Part shown: positions 17,026 to 25,905 of the stretch, piece by piece | How positions within the stretch are numbered: the stretch's first letter is position 1 | Layout of the letters: each line of letters begins with the position of its first letter | Notes under the pieces: generated by a model | Told to the model about the DNA's origin: nothing | The model's database searches: none | What the model saw: the letters and a program-made list of their open reading frames with translations, nothing else | Assembly (NCBI RefSeq): GCF_014257025.1 | Contig: NZ_JACMSF010000016.1 | Location: forward strand, 1-64,000 | Direction of reading: 5' to 3' | DNA: 64,000 nucleotides | Origin: Streptomyces cupreus | Lineage (GTDB): Bacteria; Actinomycetota; Actinomycetes; Streptomycetales; Streptomycetaceae | Position numbers and translations under genes: made by a program

Positions 17026-17988
17026 ATGGACTTCAGCGTGGTCGCCGTGGCACGGGAGGACGACAGTCCGGTGGACGAGCCGTTGCGGGTGGCGAGAGTC
17101 GCCGACCGGCTCGGCTACCGGGAGGTGTGGGTGGGGGAGGGGCCGACCTGGGACTCCTTCGTCCTGGCCACGGCGATCGGACGGTCCACCGAGCGGGTCG
17201 CCCTGACGGCCGGTCCGGTCCCGGTGTCGGTGCGCGATCCGCTCACCATCGTGCGGGGCGCGGCCTCCTGCGCGGCGGTGACGGGACGCGCGGTCGGGGT
17301 CGCGCTGGGCACGTCCAGCAAGCGGGTGGTGGAGGGCGTGCACGGGCGGCCCCGGGTGCGTCCGGCGGCCGTACTGGAGGAGTCGGCGGAGGCGGTACGC
17401 GCGCTGCTGCCCGTCGCCCCCGGCGAACCCGTCGTCCCGGGCAGCGCCTTCCGCCGCCGGCACCTGCCGCCCGGCGGCCGGCTCACCGTGGCGGCCTTCG
17501 GCGACCGGGCCATCGCCACGGCGGCCCGCCACGCCGACCGTATGCTCCTCGACATCGTCTCCCCGGAGCAGGTCCGCGCACTGCGGGCCAAGCTGCACGC
17601 GGCGGCGGACCGCGCGGGCCGTACCCCGCCGACGCTCGCAGCCTGGCTCCCCGCGGCGGTCGACCCGGACCCCGAGTCCCTCGCCCAGATCCTGCGCAGC
17701 GTCGCGGGATATCTGACGGTGCCGGGCTACAGCGACATGTTCACCGCGGCCGGCTTCGGCGAGGCGGTGCGGCGCGCGGCGACGGGAGCGGACCCCGAGG
17801 TGCCCCCGGAAGCGGCGGGCGTCGTGGGACTGGTCGGCGACCTGGAAGCCGTACGCGCGCGTGCGGCCGCCTACGCGGAGGCGGGTCTTGACGAGTTGGC
17901 GCTGGTGCCGGCGACGGCCGGGGATCCGGGAGGGGAGCGGACGCTGACGGCGTTCGCGACGCTCATTCAGGCCGGATGTTGTGGTTGA
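17026..17988 (+). CDS. LLM-class flavin-dependent oxidoreductase
   Basis: This 320-aa luciferase-like TIM barrel starts MDFSVVAVARE. The N-terminal part has RVADRLGYREVWVGEGPTWDSFVLATAIG, the standard strand-helix pattern of F420- or FMN-dependent LLM enzymes; FGDRAIATAARHADRMLLDIVSPEQV follows later. In actinobacteria many use F420. The substrate is unknown; position right after the APC permease suggests catabolism of the imported compound. It ends 26 bp inside the 3' end of the convergent FAD oxidase gene. Confidence 0.85.
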   Translation: MDFSVVAVAREDDSPVDEPLRVARVADRLGYREVWVGEGPTWDSFVLATAIGRSTERVALTAGPVPVSVRDPLTIVRGAASCAAVTGRAVGVALGTSSKRVVEGVHGRPRVRPAAVLEESAEAVRALLPVAPGEPVVPGSAFRRRHLPPGGRLTVAAFGDRAIATAARHADRMLLDIVSPEQVRALRAKLHAAADRAGRTPPTLAAWLPAAVDPDPESLAQILRSVAGYLTVPGYSDMFTAAGFGEAVRRAATGADPEVPPEAAGVVGLVGDLEAVRARAAAYAEAGLDELALVPATAGDPGGERTLTAFATLIQAGCCG

Positions 17989-19345
17989 ACCGGAACACGT
18001 TGTCCGGGTCCCACTTCCGCTTGATCTCCTCCATGTGCCGGTAGTTCGTCGCGCCGACGCCCGCGATCACCCGCTCCGGGCCCTCCGCTCCGATGAAGTT
18101 GAGATACACCGCCCCCGTGCTCCAGGGCCGCGCGCCCGCTCGCACGTCCCGGACCCACTGGATGCCGTGCTCGTCGTCCGCCGGGTCCTCCCACAGGCCG
18201 AAGGGATGCGTGACCCAGGGCGCGTCCCGGTAGGGCACCGGGAACTCGTGCGGACCGTCGGCGATGGCGCCGCCCTGCGGGAACAGCACATGCATGGTCC
18301 CCGACGGCACGGGCATCGACTCGGCGCCGGCGCAGAACACCTCGACGTAGTCGTCGGGCAGGCCCGTCAGATACTCCGCCGACCAGTAGTTCCGGCAGCC
18401 CGGCGGATCGTCGAGCATGCACTGCACATCGACGTACGGCATCGCCCCGACCGTCGCCGCCTCGTGCGGCAGCGCCAGCAGCGGCTCCGCCACCTCGCGC
18501 ATGTCCGCCTCGCTCCCGGCGTAGGTCAGCAGCGCCCCGCACAGCAGGGTGCCCTGAAGGTGCGGCGGGCAGAACTCCTCGGGCGGGCCGGTGACATACA
18601 GGACGCCGCCGCTCGCCTCGTTCGGTGCTACGGCGATCAGGTCGCGGAAGGTGCGTACGACCTCGCGGCCGTGCTCCGGGAGGTAGAGCAGGAACGCGAT
18701 GGCGAACTCGGGCAGCTCGTACAGCTTCAGGGTGAGCGAGGTCGCCACGCCGAAGTTGCCGCCGCCGCCGTGCAGCGCCCAGAACAGCTCGGGGTTCTCG
18801 TCGGCGCTCGCGTGGACCTGACGGCCGTCTGCGGTGACCAGTTCGACGGCGAGCAGATTGTCGACGGCGAGTCCGAAGCAGCGGTCCAGCCAGCCGGTGC
18901 CGCCGCCGAGGACGAAGCCGCCGACGCCGGTGGTGGAGGCCCGGCCGCCGGTCGTGGCCAGACCGTACACCTGGGTCGCGTGGTCCAGGTCGCTCATCGT
19001 GGAGCCGCCCGCGACCCGTACCGCCTCGGCCGCGGGATCGACGATGACCGCGCGCAGATGGCGCAGATCGATGACCAGCCCGCCGTCGTTGACCGCCATG
19101 CCCGCCACGCTGTGGCCGCCGCCGCGCACCGCGATGTTCAGGTCCAGATCCCGGGCGAAGCGCACGGAGCGTACGACGTCGGCCTCGTCCACGCACTGCG
19201 CGATCACCGCGGGCCGACGGTCGATCATCGCGTTGAAGACGACACGGGCCTCGTCGTAGCCCAGGTCCCCCGGGGCGAAGACATCACCGCTGAGATCCTC
19301 GCGCAGCGCGGCGAGGGCCGCGCCCGCCTTCGAGAGGGAAGCCAT
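17963..19345 (-). CDS. BBE-type FAD-linked oxidase
   Basis: This 460-aa oxidoreductase of the berberine-bridge/GlcD FAD-linked family starts MASLSKAGAALAAL. The PCMH FAD domain has AVRGGGHSVAGM with the flavin-linking His78, and VGGFVLGGGTGWLDRCFGLAVDN. The C-terminal BBE segment is NYRHMEEIKRKWDPDNVFRFNHNI. Two-point attached flavoproteins have a Cys in the GxCPTVGVGG loop; here that loop is GGRASTTGVGG with Ala136, so only the His linkage is expected. No signal peptide is seen. The substrate is unknown. The gene lies 85 bp downstream of the nine-gene biosynthetic set on the same strand and might belong to it, or to the PucR group. Confidence 0.87.
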   Translation of the reverse strand: MASLSKAGAALAALREDLSGDVFAPGDLGYDEARVVFNAMIDRRPAVIAQCVDEADVVRSVRFARDLDLNIAVRGGGHSVAGMAVNDGGLVIDLRHLRAVIVDPAAEAVRVAGGSTMSDLDHATQVYGLATTGGRASTTGVGGFVLGGGTGWLDRCFGLAVDNLLAVELVTADGRQVHASADENPELFWALHGGGGNFGVATSLTLKLYELPEFAIAFLLYLPEHGREVVRTFRDLIAVAPNEASGGVLYVTGPPEEFCPPHLQGTLLCGALLTYAGSEADMREVAEPLLALPHEAATVGAMPYVDVQCMLDDPPGCRNYWSAEYLTGLPDDYVEVFCAGAESMPVPSGTMHVLFPQGGAIADGPHEFPVPYRDAPWVTHPFGLWEDPADDEHGIQWVRDVRAGARPWSTGAVYLNFIGAEGPERVIAGVGATNYRHMEEIKRKWDPDNVFRFNHNIRPE

Positions 19346-19430
19346 GGCCGCCCCCTTTCCGGAAGGGGGAATTGTCCGCTTCCAGCGTAGGCGGGCCCGG
19401 CCTGACCGGCTCGCTCAGCCGCAGGGCCCC

Positions 19431-20393
19431 CTACCAGGCGCGCATCGGTTCCCCGGCCACGAGCCGCGAGACGAACCCGTTGGGCCCCTGCGCCGGCTCT
19501 CCGAGGACGGTGACACGGTGCATGACCCGCTCGACGTCGAGGTGCGCGAAGTCGGTGGGGGCGAGGTGGCAGGTGCTGCGGTTGTCCCAGAAGGCGATGG
19601 AGCCGGGCTCCCAGCGGAAGCGGACGGTGTACTCGGCGCTGGTCAGGTGCTGGAAGAGCAGTTCCAGCAGATGGCGGCTCTCCAGCTCGGTGAACCCGGT
19701 GATGCGGGTGGTGGAGCCCGGGCTGACGAAGAGCGCCTTCTCGCCGGTCTCGGGGTGGACGCGCACCACCGGATGGACGGCGGCCTGCGGGTCCTCGCAG
19801 TAGATCTTGAGGATCTCGCGGTCCCGTTCGTCGGAGTGGCGCAGATGGACGGCGGTGAAGAAGGCGTGCTCCGCCGTCAGCCCGTCCACGAACTCACGCA
19901 GCGGCGCCGTCAGGCCCTCATAGGCGGCGACGGTGTTGGTCCACTGCGTGTCGCCGCCGAAGGCCGGGGTCTTCTCGGCGCGCAGGATGGACAGGCTGGG
20001 CGGGTTGACGGCCTGCGTCAGGTCGCTGTGCCAGCCGGCCAGCGGGGAGAGCCATTTGCGGCGGTAGTGCTCCTCGAAGTCGGCGCCATAGCGCTCGGTG
20101 TCGCGCTTGGGGTCGACGGTGAGGATCTCCGGGTGGCCCTCGGGGTGGACGCCGTGCTTCTTGCCGGGGCGCCGGGTCAGCGCGCCGAAGCGGCGGCCGA
20201 AGGCGATGTGCTGGGCGTGGGTGATGTCCTGGCGGCGGAAGAACACGACGCGGTGGGTCAGTACAGCCCGGCGGATCTCGGCCACGGTGGCCTCGTCGAG
20301 CTCGTCACGGAGGTCGACGCCCGAGATCTCGGCGCCGATGCGTCCGGCGACCTGCTGGACGGTGATTCTGGTGAGCTGCGCGGTCCGGTTCAC
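19431..20393 (-). CDS. TauD/TfdA-family Fe(II)/2-oxoglutarate dioxygenase
   Basis: This 320-aa non-heme iron oxygenase starts at the GTG complementary to 20391-20393, with GAGAGAGG 8-15 bases upstream; a longer frame would run into the preceding gene. Iron ligands are His122 and Asp124 in GWHSDLTQ, and His276 in FWDNRSTCHLAP; Arg293 in MHRVTV is the expected 2-oxoglutarate carboxylate anchor. The taurine dioxygenase fold is complete. In a biosynthetic setting such enzymes hydroxylate free or carrier-bound amino acids. It is the last gene of the nine-gene set, 50 bp after the AEC transporter. The true substrate is unknown. Confidence 0.9.
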   Translation of the reverse strand: MNRTAQLTRITVQQVAGRIGAEISGVDLRDELDEATVAEIRRAVLTHRVVFFRRQDITHAQHIAFGRRFGALTRRPGKKHGVHPEGHPEILTVDPKRDTERYGADFEEHYRRKWLSPLAGWHSDLTQAVNPPSLSILRAEKTPAFGGDTQWTNTVAAYEGLTAPLREFVDGLTAEHAFFTAVHLRHSDERDREILKIYCEDPQAAVHPVVRVHPETGEKALFVSPGSTTRITGFTELESRHLLELLFQHLTSAEYTVRFRWEPGSIAFWDNRSTCHLAPTDFAHLDVERVMHRVTVLGEPAQGPNGFVSRLVAGEPMRAW

Positions 20394-20412
20394 GTTTCTG
20401 CCTCTCTCGATC

Positions 20413-20440
20413 GATGGCGATACGGCTGATGGCGATACGG
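20413..20440. repeat. Short tandem duplication upstream of the TauD-type gene
   Basis: GATGGCGATACGG occurs at 20413-20425 and again at 20428-20440, giving a 15-bp period with 14 of 15 identical. It fills most of the gap between the AEC transporter stop and the dioxygenase start. It may be a simple slippage duplication, or two half-sites of an operator; nothing decides between these. Confidence 0.7.
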
Positions 20441-20443
20441 CGC

Positions 20444-21394
20444 TCAGGTCGCCTGCGCCGCCCACTGCGTCCACAGCGGGAGCAGGAGCAGCGCGACGAG
20501 CGAGCTCTTGACGACGAGGGCGGCGGACAGGTCGACCCCGACGTCGTAGCGCTGGGCGAAGATGAACAGGTTCTGCGGCGCGGGCATGGCCGCGATCAGC
20601 ACGAGGTAGCCGAGCCACTCACCCTCGACGCCGAAGAGGTGGTGACACACCAGATACGTGATCAGGGGGAGGGCGACGCACTTGAAGGCGATGATCCACA
20701 TCTCCTCCGGGGTGGTGCCGCGCACCTTCAGGCCGCTGCCGCCGAGGTGCAGTCCGAGGGCGAACAGCGCCACGGGCGAGGCGCTGTCGCCGACGAACGC
20801 GAAGCTGTCGAGCACCACCCCCGGCACCGTCACGGGCATCAGGTTGAGCAGGATGCCGGCGTTGCAGGCGATGACCACCGGGGTCATCAGCGAGGCGGTG
20901 ACGGCCGAGCCGAGCCGACGTGCCGGGCTGCCGACCAGGTCCGGACGCCCCAGCTCCATGATCGAGATGATGACCAGGGACAGGACGCAGACCTGGAACA
21001 GCAGCACCGGGAAGATCGGAGCCGCGTTCCCGAACAGCATGATGAACACCGGCACGGCGAAGTAGGCCGTGTTGACCTGGACGGCCGCCATGATGCGCAA
21101 CGCCACACCGCGTGGATCGCTTACGCCCGTGGCCCTGGCCACGACCCCGGTGAGCAGGGCAGCGGCGCCGGCCGCGGTCGCGTAGCCGGTGATGGCCCGC
21201 CAGTCGAACAGCGCCCCCAGGTCGCTGCGGTAGATGTTCCCGAACAAAAAGCAGGGCACGGCGAAGAGGAAGGCGTAGTCCGCGAAGGCCTTCGAGCTCT
21301 CGGCCGGCACCACCTTCCGCTTTGCGAGGACGACCCCGCATCCGAAGGCCAGCACCACCGGTACCAGCTTCTCCAGAGCCTCTACCGCTCCCAT
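20444..21394 (-). CDS. AEC-family transporter
   Basis: This 316-aa membrane protein of the auxin-efflux-carrier family has ten hydrophobic segments arranged as an inverted repeat of five. The N-terminus is LEKLVPVVLAFGCGVVLAKRK with ADYAFLFAVPCFLFGNI, and the second half opens AVTASLMTPVVIACNAGILLN. Bacterial members transport dicarboxylates or small organic anions. In this operon export of product or of an intermediate is possible, though a second transporter (MFS) starts the set. It lies 20 bp after the aminotransferase gene. The substrate is unknown. Confidence 0.88.
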   Translation of the reverse strand: MGAVEALEKLVPVVLAFGCGVVLAKRKVVPAESSKAFADYAFLFAVPCFLFGNIYRSDLGALFDWRAITGYATAAGAAALLTGVVARATGVSDPRGVALRIMAAVQVNTAYFAVPVFIMLFGNAAPIFPVLLFQVCVLSLVIISIMELGRPDLVGSPARRLGSAVTASLMTPVVIACNAGILLNLMPVTVPGVVLDSFAFVGDSASPVALFALGLHLGGSGLKVRGTTPEEMWIIAFKCVALPLITYLVCHHLFGVEGEWLGYLVLIAAMPAPQNLFIFAQRYDVGVDLSAALVVKSSLVALLLLPLWTQWAAQAT

Positions 21395-21414
21395 GCACGT
21401 GCCCCTGCTTCTCG

Positions 21415-22314
21415 CTACCGGATGCGCACCTCGGCGCGTCCTTCGATCAGTTCCCGGTATCCGGTGACGATCGCGCGCAGCACGTCGTTGCCGCCGAGGT
21501 CGTAGTAGTGATCATCGATGCGGCTGACGGGCAGGATCTCGCAGGCGGTGCCGCACAGGAACGCGCCGTCCGCCGAGCCCGCGAACGCCGGCGGCAGATC
21601 GTCGACCACGCAGGCGATGCCCTCGCGCTCGGCGATCGCCAGCACGCACGCCCGGGTGATGCCCTCGATGGTGCAGCGGGTCGTCGGGGTGTGCAGCGCG
21701 CCGTCCCTGGTGAAGAACAGGTGCGCTCCGGTCGCCTCGACGAAGTTGCCGCGGTCGTCGAGGAGGAGGGCGTCGTCGAAGCCGGCGCGCAGCGCCTCGT
21801 TCTTGCTGATCGTGCCGATCATGTAGTTGCCGGCCGCCTTGCTCTTGACCGGCGCGTACTCGGGCGAGGGCCTGCGGTAGCGGCCGGTCACCAGACAGAT
21901 GCCCTTCTCCAGGGCGTCCGTGGCGGCGTAGTAGCCCTCGGGGAGTTCCCAGGCGGCCACCGAGGTGTGGACGGACGTCTTGAGCGCCGCGGTCTGGATG
22001 ATCTCCGAGCCGCGCCAGGCGTTCATCCGGACATAGCCCTCGGTGATGCCCGCCTCGGCGACGACCGCGCGGGTCGCCTCGTACAGTTCGTCAGCGCCGT
22101 ATTCGAGGTCGAAGTCGAGGATGCGTGCCGAGGAGCCCAGCCGGGCGATGTGCTCCTTCAGCAGGAACGGCGTGCCGCCGTAGACGCGGATGCCCTCGAA
22201 GATGCTGGACGCGTAGTGCAGTCCGTGGCTGAGCACATGGAGTCTGGCTTCGGCCCAGTCCACGAGGGTGCCGTCGTACCAGATCTTCCCGGTGCGCTGG
22301 TCGAAGGGGAGCAC
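21415..22314 (-). CDS. Branched-chain amino acid aminotransferase-like PLP enzyme
   Basis: This 299-aa fold-type IV aminotransferase resembles IlvE. Landmarks are LSHGLHYASSIFEGIRVY, PVKSKAAGNYMIGT with Schiff-base Lys159, and EATGAHLFFTRDGALHTPTTRCTIEGITR, the PLP phosphate-binding region. Length matches the family (about 300 aa). A housekeeping IlvE is presumably elsewhere, so this copy within the operon probably makes or degrades a hydrophobic or unusual amino acid for the pathway, using glutamate as amino donor. It lies 10 bp downstream of the 2OG oxygenase gene. Confidence 0.9.
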   Translation of the reverse strand: MLPFDQRTGKIWYDGTLVDWAEARLHVLSHGLHYASSIFEGIRVYGGTPFLLKEHIARLGSSARILDFDLEYGADELYEATRAVVAEAGITEGYVRMNAWRGSEIIQTAALKTSVHTSVAAWELPEGYYAATDALEKGICLVTGRYRRPSPEYAPVKSKAAGNYMIGTISKNEALRAGFDDALLLDDRGNFVEATGAHLFFTRDGALHTPTTRCTIEGITRACVLAIAEREGIACVVDDLPPAFAGSADGAFLCGTACEILPVSRIDDHYYDLGGNDVLRAIVTGYRELIEGRAEVRIR

Positions 22315-22324
22315 GGTGGGCCTC

Positions 22325-23137
22325 TCAGAGCGCGAGGTCGAAGAGCGGGTGCTGGAGGTCGCCGACGAGGGCGACGAAGCGGCGCTGGTGCTGGGTGAGA
22401 GCGCGCACCGACACCCCGTGCAGGGCGAGGCGGTTGATGGGGTACATCACCAGCGTGTTGCTGCGGTAGGGGACGGTGGTGACCTCCTCGACGTAGACCG
22501 GGTCGATGTCGAAGCGGTTGTCGCCGTACTCGGAGGCGCTGGTGCGGAACTTGTGCGCGCCGGGCCGGTACTTGTAGAGGACCAGGTCACCGCCGGTGGC
22601 GTCGTCCTCGGGCAGGCGCATGTAGAAGAGGCCGCCGAAGAGCTTGTACGGCTTGTCGACGTGCGGCCCGCGGTAGGCGGACGGCTTGCCGGTGACGGCC
22701 GAGTTGATGACGGCCGTGCAGTCCATGAGGATGTCGTGAGTCTCGAAGGTGTCCCGGTTACGGCGCCCCACGCGCAGTTCACGCAGCGGCCCTGTCTGCT
22801 CCTCGGCGTCGGGGAGGTTGGCGAGCAGGTCCTCCTGGAACAGGTCGAGGAACTCCTCGTAGAAGGCGGGCGAGGCGTGGTAGGTCACGAAGTCCTTCCA
22901 CACCTGTGCCATCGCCGGATCGCCCAGGACCATCTCGGACATGTAGTTGTAGCGCTCGTTCGAGGTGATCGGCTTGCCGATCCGTTCGCCGATGTACTCG
23001 GCGGTCGGCATCGACTTGGCCAGGGCGTCGTAGAGGTCCTGTGGCAGGGCGTCGCGGATGACGATGTGGGGGAAGGGGTCGCGGCGTATGTCGTCCTTGG
23101 TGACGCGGGCCAGCAGGGAGGTGACGGCAGGAGTCAT
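22325..23137 (-). CDS. 2OG-Fe(II) oxygenase (prolyl-hydroxylase-like)
   Basis: This 270-aa protein starts MTPAVTSLLARVTKDDIRRDPFPHIVIRDALP. The core double-stranded beta-helix motif is RGPHVDKPYKLFGGLFYMRLP with iron ligands His159 and Asp161; the distal His240 is in LALHGVS, and Arg252 or Arg253 in QRRFVALVGD would bind 2-oxoglutarate. This pattern fits the prolyl-4-hydroxylase-like clade rather than TauD, so the operon carries two unrelated-subfamily dioxygenases. Its ATG overlaps the stop of the AsnB-like gene as ATGA, so the two are coupled. The substrate is unknown. Confidence 0.8.
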   Translation of the reverse strand: MTPAVTSLLARVTKDDIRRDPFPHIVIRDALPQDLYDALAKSMPTAEYIGERIGKPITSNERYNYMSEMVLGDPAMAQVWKDFVTYHASPAFYEEFLDLFQEDLLANLPDAEEQTGPLRELRVGRRNRDTFETHDILMDCTAVINSAVTGKPSAYRGPHVDKPYKLFGGLFYMRLPEDDATGGDLVLYKYRPGAHKFRTSASEYGDNRFDIDPVYVEEVTTVPYRSNTLVMYPINRLALHGVSVRALTQHQRRFVALVGDLQHPLFDLAL

Positions 23138-24960
23138 CGGCTCGCTCTTTCCGGGAGAGGGGCGGGTGTGAGGCTGCGTGCTGAGAGCCAGGTCTCCAGC
23201 ATCAGCAGGGACCAGAGCAGCTCGGCGGCGTGCGGCGCGGGGCTCTCGGTCTGGGTGCGGAAGACGTCGTGGACGGTGTCCCGCCGGATGTAGTCGCGGC
23301 AGCGGGCACCGGGGCCGAGCAGAAGGTCGCCGATCATGTCGTACAGCGCCTCGCCCGGCTTGATCATCGCCGTGATGGGCAGGGTGAACGGCTGCTTGGG
23401 GCGCTCGACGACGCTCCGCGGCACCCAGCGCCGGGCGGCCTCGGCCACCGGTGCCTTCACGGTGTCGCCGGCCACCTTGACGTGGGCGGGCAGGGCGTGG
23501 GCCAGGCGCATCACGGACGGCTGGAGGAAGGGAATGCGGGCCTCCACCGAGTGGGCCATGCTCAGGTGGTCGACGCGGCGCAGGATGTAGTACGGGAATC
23601 GCTCGAACTGGTCGTAGCGCAAGAGCGTCTCCAGCTTGCCGTGCCGCCCCGAGCGCACCCGGCGGTCGAGCTCGTCGCCGCTGCGGTCGCCGAAGTACCC
23701 GCCCGCGGCCTTGACGTGCGCCAGGTGGTCCGGGGTGTAGAGCCGGTCGAGGGACGCCGTGTCGGCCGCGGCCATCGTGCCCTGGTAGGTGCGGTGCCAG
23801 GTGGCGGCGCCGTCCCGGTCGGCCTTGACGAACCGCGCGTATCCGGCGAAGAGTTCGTCGGCCCCGTCGCCCGTCAGGGCCACCTTGAAACCGGCCTGGC
23901 GGACGGCCTCGAAGAGGGCGAACGTGCTGAGGCTGTGCGGGGCGTTGTTCGGCTGGTCGAGATGGCGGACGAACCGCTCGACAAGCTCGGGGAAGCCGGC
24001 CGGGTCGAGGAGCACCTGGTGGTGTGCGGTACCGCAGTGGCGGGCCACCTCGGCGGCGTGGTGGCGTTCGTCGGCGGGCCAGTTGCCGTGGTAGGCGATG
24101 TTGAACGAGGCGACGTCGGGGACCATATGGGCGGCGAGGGCCGTGGTGTAGCTGGAGTCGAGCCCTCCGCTGGTGATCACGCAGACGGGGACATCGGCGT
24201 CGACCATCCGGCCCACCTCGGTGCGCAGCAGCTCGTCGAGCAGCTCCGCCGCGGCCGCAACGGTCGGCTCGCCGTCGGGCCAGTGCGGCTCGGCGGGCTC
24301 CGGCGGGGTGTGCGTGAGTGTCGTCCGCCCGTTCGCGAAGCGCAGGGTCGCGCCGGGCTCCAGCGTGCGGACCCGGGTGTAGACGGTGCCCGGCCCCCAG
24401 ACGGCCTTGCCGCCCAGGTAGCGGTCGACGGCGAGCGGGTCGAGTTCGTCGGGGAAGTCAGGGAACCGGCCGAGAGCCTGGAGTTCGGAGGCGAAGCGCA
24501 GACGGCGGCCGTCGGCGGACAGGTAGTAGTAGAGCGACTTCATGCCGGCGTGGTCGGTGAAGAGCTTCAGAGCCGGTTCCTCGCGCTCGTCGACGAGCGC
24601 GATGGCGAACATGCCTTCCAGACGGGAGGTGAACGCGTCCCCGTACAGCTCGTACAGCGGCAGCAGGACGTCCCCGTCGCAGTCGCCGTCGAAGGAGTAC
24701 CCCCGGGCGGCGAGATCGGCGCGCAGCTGCCGGTGGTTGTAGATCTCGCCGTTGAACACGCAAGCCAACGGGCCGCGTACGAAGGGCTGGTGGCCGGAGT
24801 CGATGCCCTGGATGGCCAGCCGGTTGGTGCCCAGCGCCCATCCATCGCCGTGTCGGACGGTCTGTTCGTCCGGTCCACCCGGGTACATCGCCGCGGCCAC
24901 CCGGTGCAGTGCGTCGGGATCGGCGCGTTCGCCGCCGAAGCAGCCGTAGATGCGGCACAT
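23134..24960 (-). CDS. AsnB-like glutamine-dependent amidotransferase
   Basis: The 608-aa protein has the two asparagine synthetase domains. The N-terminal Ntn glutaminase begins MCRIYGCFGG with Cys2 as nucleophile and continues through CVFNGEIYNHRQLRADL and LEGMFAIALVD. The C-terminal synthetase has the pyrophosphate loop ITSGGLDSSYTT (about 260-271), then LTGDGADELFAGYARF and AHSVEARIPFLQ. Because Cys2 and the glutaminase loop are intact, ammonia from glutamine is the likely nucleophile, so a carboxylate would become a primary amide. Beta-lactam synthetases of this family lack the Cys, which argues against ring closure here. In the operon it could amidate the peptide C-terminus or a side chain. 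Confidence 0.88.
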   Translation of the reverse strand: MCRIYGCFGGERADPDALHRVAAAMYPGGPDEQTVRHGDGWALGTNRLAIQGIDSGHQPFVRGPLACVFNGEIYNHRQLRADLAARGYSFDGDCDGDVLLPLYELYGDAFTSRLEGMFAIALVDEREEPALKLFTDHAGMKSLYYYLSADGRRLRFASELQALGRFPDFPDELDPLAVDRYLGGKAVWGPGTVYTRVRTLEPGATLRFANGRTTLTHTPPEPAEPHWPDGEPTVAAAAELLDELLRTEVGRMVDADVPVCVITSGGLDSSYTTALAAHMVPDVASFNIAYHGNWPADERHHAAEVARHCGTAHHQVLLDPAGFPELVERFVRHLDQPNNAPHSLSTFALFEAVRQAGFKVALTGDGADELFAGYARFVKADRDGAATWHRTYQGTMAAADTASLDRLYTPDHLAHVKAAGGYFGDRSGDELDRRVRSGRHGKLETLLRYDQFERFPYYILRRVDHLSMAHSVEARIPFLQPSVMRLAHALPAHVKVAGDTVKAPVAEAARRWVPRSVVERPKQPFTLPITAMIKPGEALYDMIGDLLLGPGARCRDYIRRDTVHDVFRTQTESPAPHAAELLWSLLMLETWLSARSLTPAPLPERASR

Positions 24961-24963
24961 GGG

Positions 24964-25905
24964 TCAGGCCTCCTTCCCGGAGACGGCACCCGCGAGGTCG
25001 GTGGACCGGGTGTCGCTCTGGCGGGCCTGCGGAAAGTGCCGGGCGAGGAACTCGGTGACGATCTCGACCTGCCGCAGGATGTCGTCGAGCTGGGCCGGGG
25101 TGGGGCTGACGCCATGGCCTTCGAGGGCGCTGTTGCCCGTCTTGAGATGGACGGGTGCGGCTGCGCGGACGATGTCGGGGGCCTCGTAGGTGCGGATGAA
25201 CCCGCCGGACATCCGGGGGTTGTCGACATGGCAGTCCAGCGGGATCCGGACCGCCTGCCGGAGCGCCGCGATCATGGGCAGGGTCAGATCGCGCACCGGG
25301 TTGAAGCTGTTCGCGCCGAGCATCTCCAGCATCTGCGCCGAGGCCGGGTTGCCCTGTCCGCAGTGCGCGGAGACCTTCAGATGGATGTCGGTCGGCAGTT
25401 CACCGGCGCTGCGCAGCCGCCCGAGTACCCACAGCAGGCCCTCGTCGTAGACGACGAAGCCACGCACGCCGAGGCCGATGCCGCGCTTGACGTCCTCGAC
25501 GGCCCGGACGACCTGGTCCTGGCCGCGCAGCCGGTAGCCGATGCGTGAACCCTCGGAGGTCTGCACGCCGCCGCCGATGTCGTAGGTGGCGCGGGGGCCG
25601 ACCGACATGAGGATCTCGGTGCCGTACTCCTTGCCGAGCGCGACGTAGGTGCCGATCTCGCGGGCCGTGTGCCGGTACATGCCGCGGGTCTCGGTGATCC
25701 GGTTGATGGTGAAGCCCCTGCGGCGGCTCTCGCCGAGCAGGGTCTCGGCGGCCTGGACGGTGTTCACGGTGGGCACTTCGATGCGGAAGTGCCCGCCGTC
25801 GGGGAAGGTTCCGTCGGAGCGGGGAATGCGCTCCAGGTCTCCCAGGGGCAGCCCCAGCCGGGCGAGTTGCCTGCGGGTCTGCTCGTAGAAGGCGGTCGGG
25901 GCCAT
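24964..25905 (-). CDS. U32-like TIM-barrel protein
   Basis: The 313-aa product starts MAPTAFYEQTRRQLARLGLPLGDLERIPRS. It resembles actinobacterial proteins annotated as peptidase family U32: FPDGGHFRIEVPTVNTVQAAETLL, ILMSVGPRATYD, GLGVRGFVVYDEGLLWVLGRLRSAGELP, NPASAQMLEMLGANSFNPVRDLTLPMIAALR, and RIPLDCHVDNPRMSGGFIRTYEAP. It has only two cysteines, unlike UbiU/UbiV, which bind a 4Fe-4S cluster through four. Many U32 members are not proteases, and no catalytic residues can be named. The ATG shares one base with the stop of the ATP-grasp gene (TGATG), so the two are coupled. It may act on the ligase product or supply a precursor. Confidence 0.7.
   Translation of the reverse strand: MAPTAFYEQTRRQLARLGLPLGDLERIPRSDGTFPDGGHFRIEVPTVNTVQAAETLLGESRRRGFTINRITETRGMYRHTAREIGTYVALGKEYGTEILMSVGPRATYDIGGGVQTSEGSRIGYRLRGQDQVVRAVEDVKRGIGLGVRGFVVYDEGLLWVLGRLRSAGELPTDIHLKVSAHCGQGNPASAQMLEMLGANSFNPVRDLTLPMIAALRQAVRIPLDCHVDNPRMSGGFIRTYEAPDIVRAAAPVHLKTGNSALEGHGVSPTPAQLDDILRQVEIVTEFLARHFPQARQSDTRSTDLAGAVSGKEA

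Noticed and set aside
23134..24960. AsnB-like protein as a beta-lactam synthetase
   Set aside because: Beta-lactam synthetases have lost the N-terminal Cys; here MCRIYG keeps Cys2 and the glutaminase motifs, which favours amidation.
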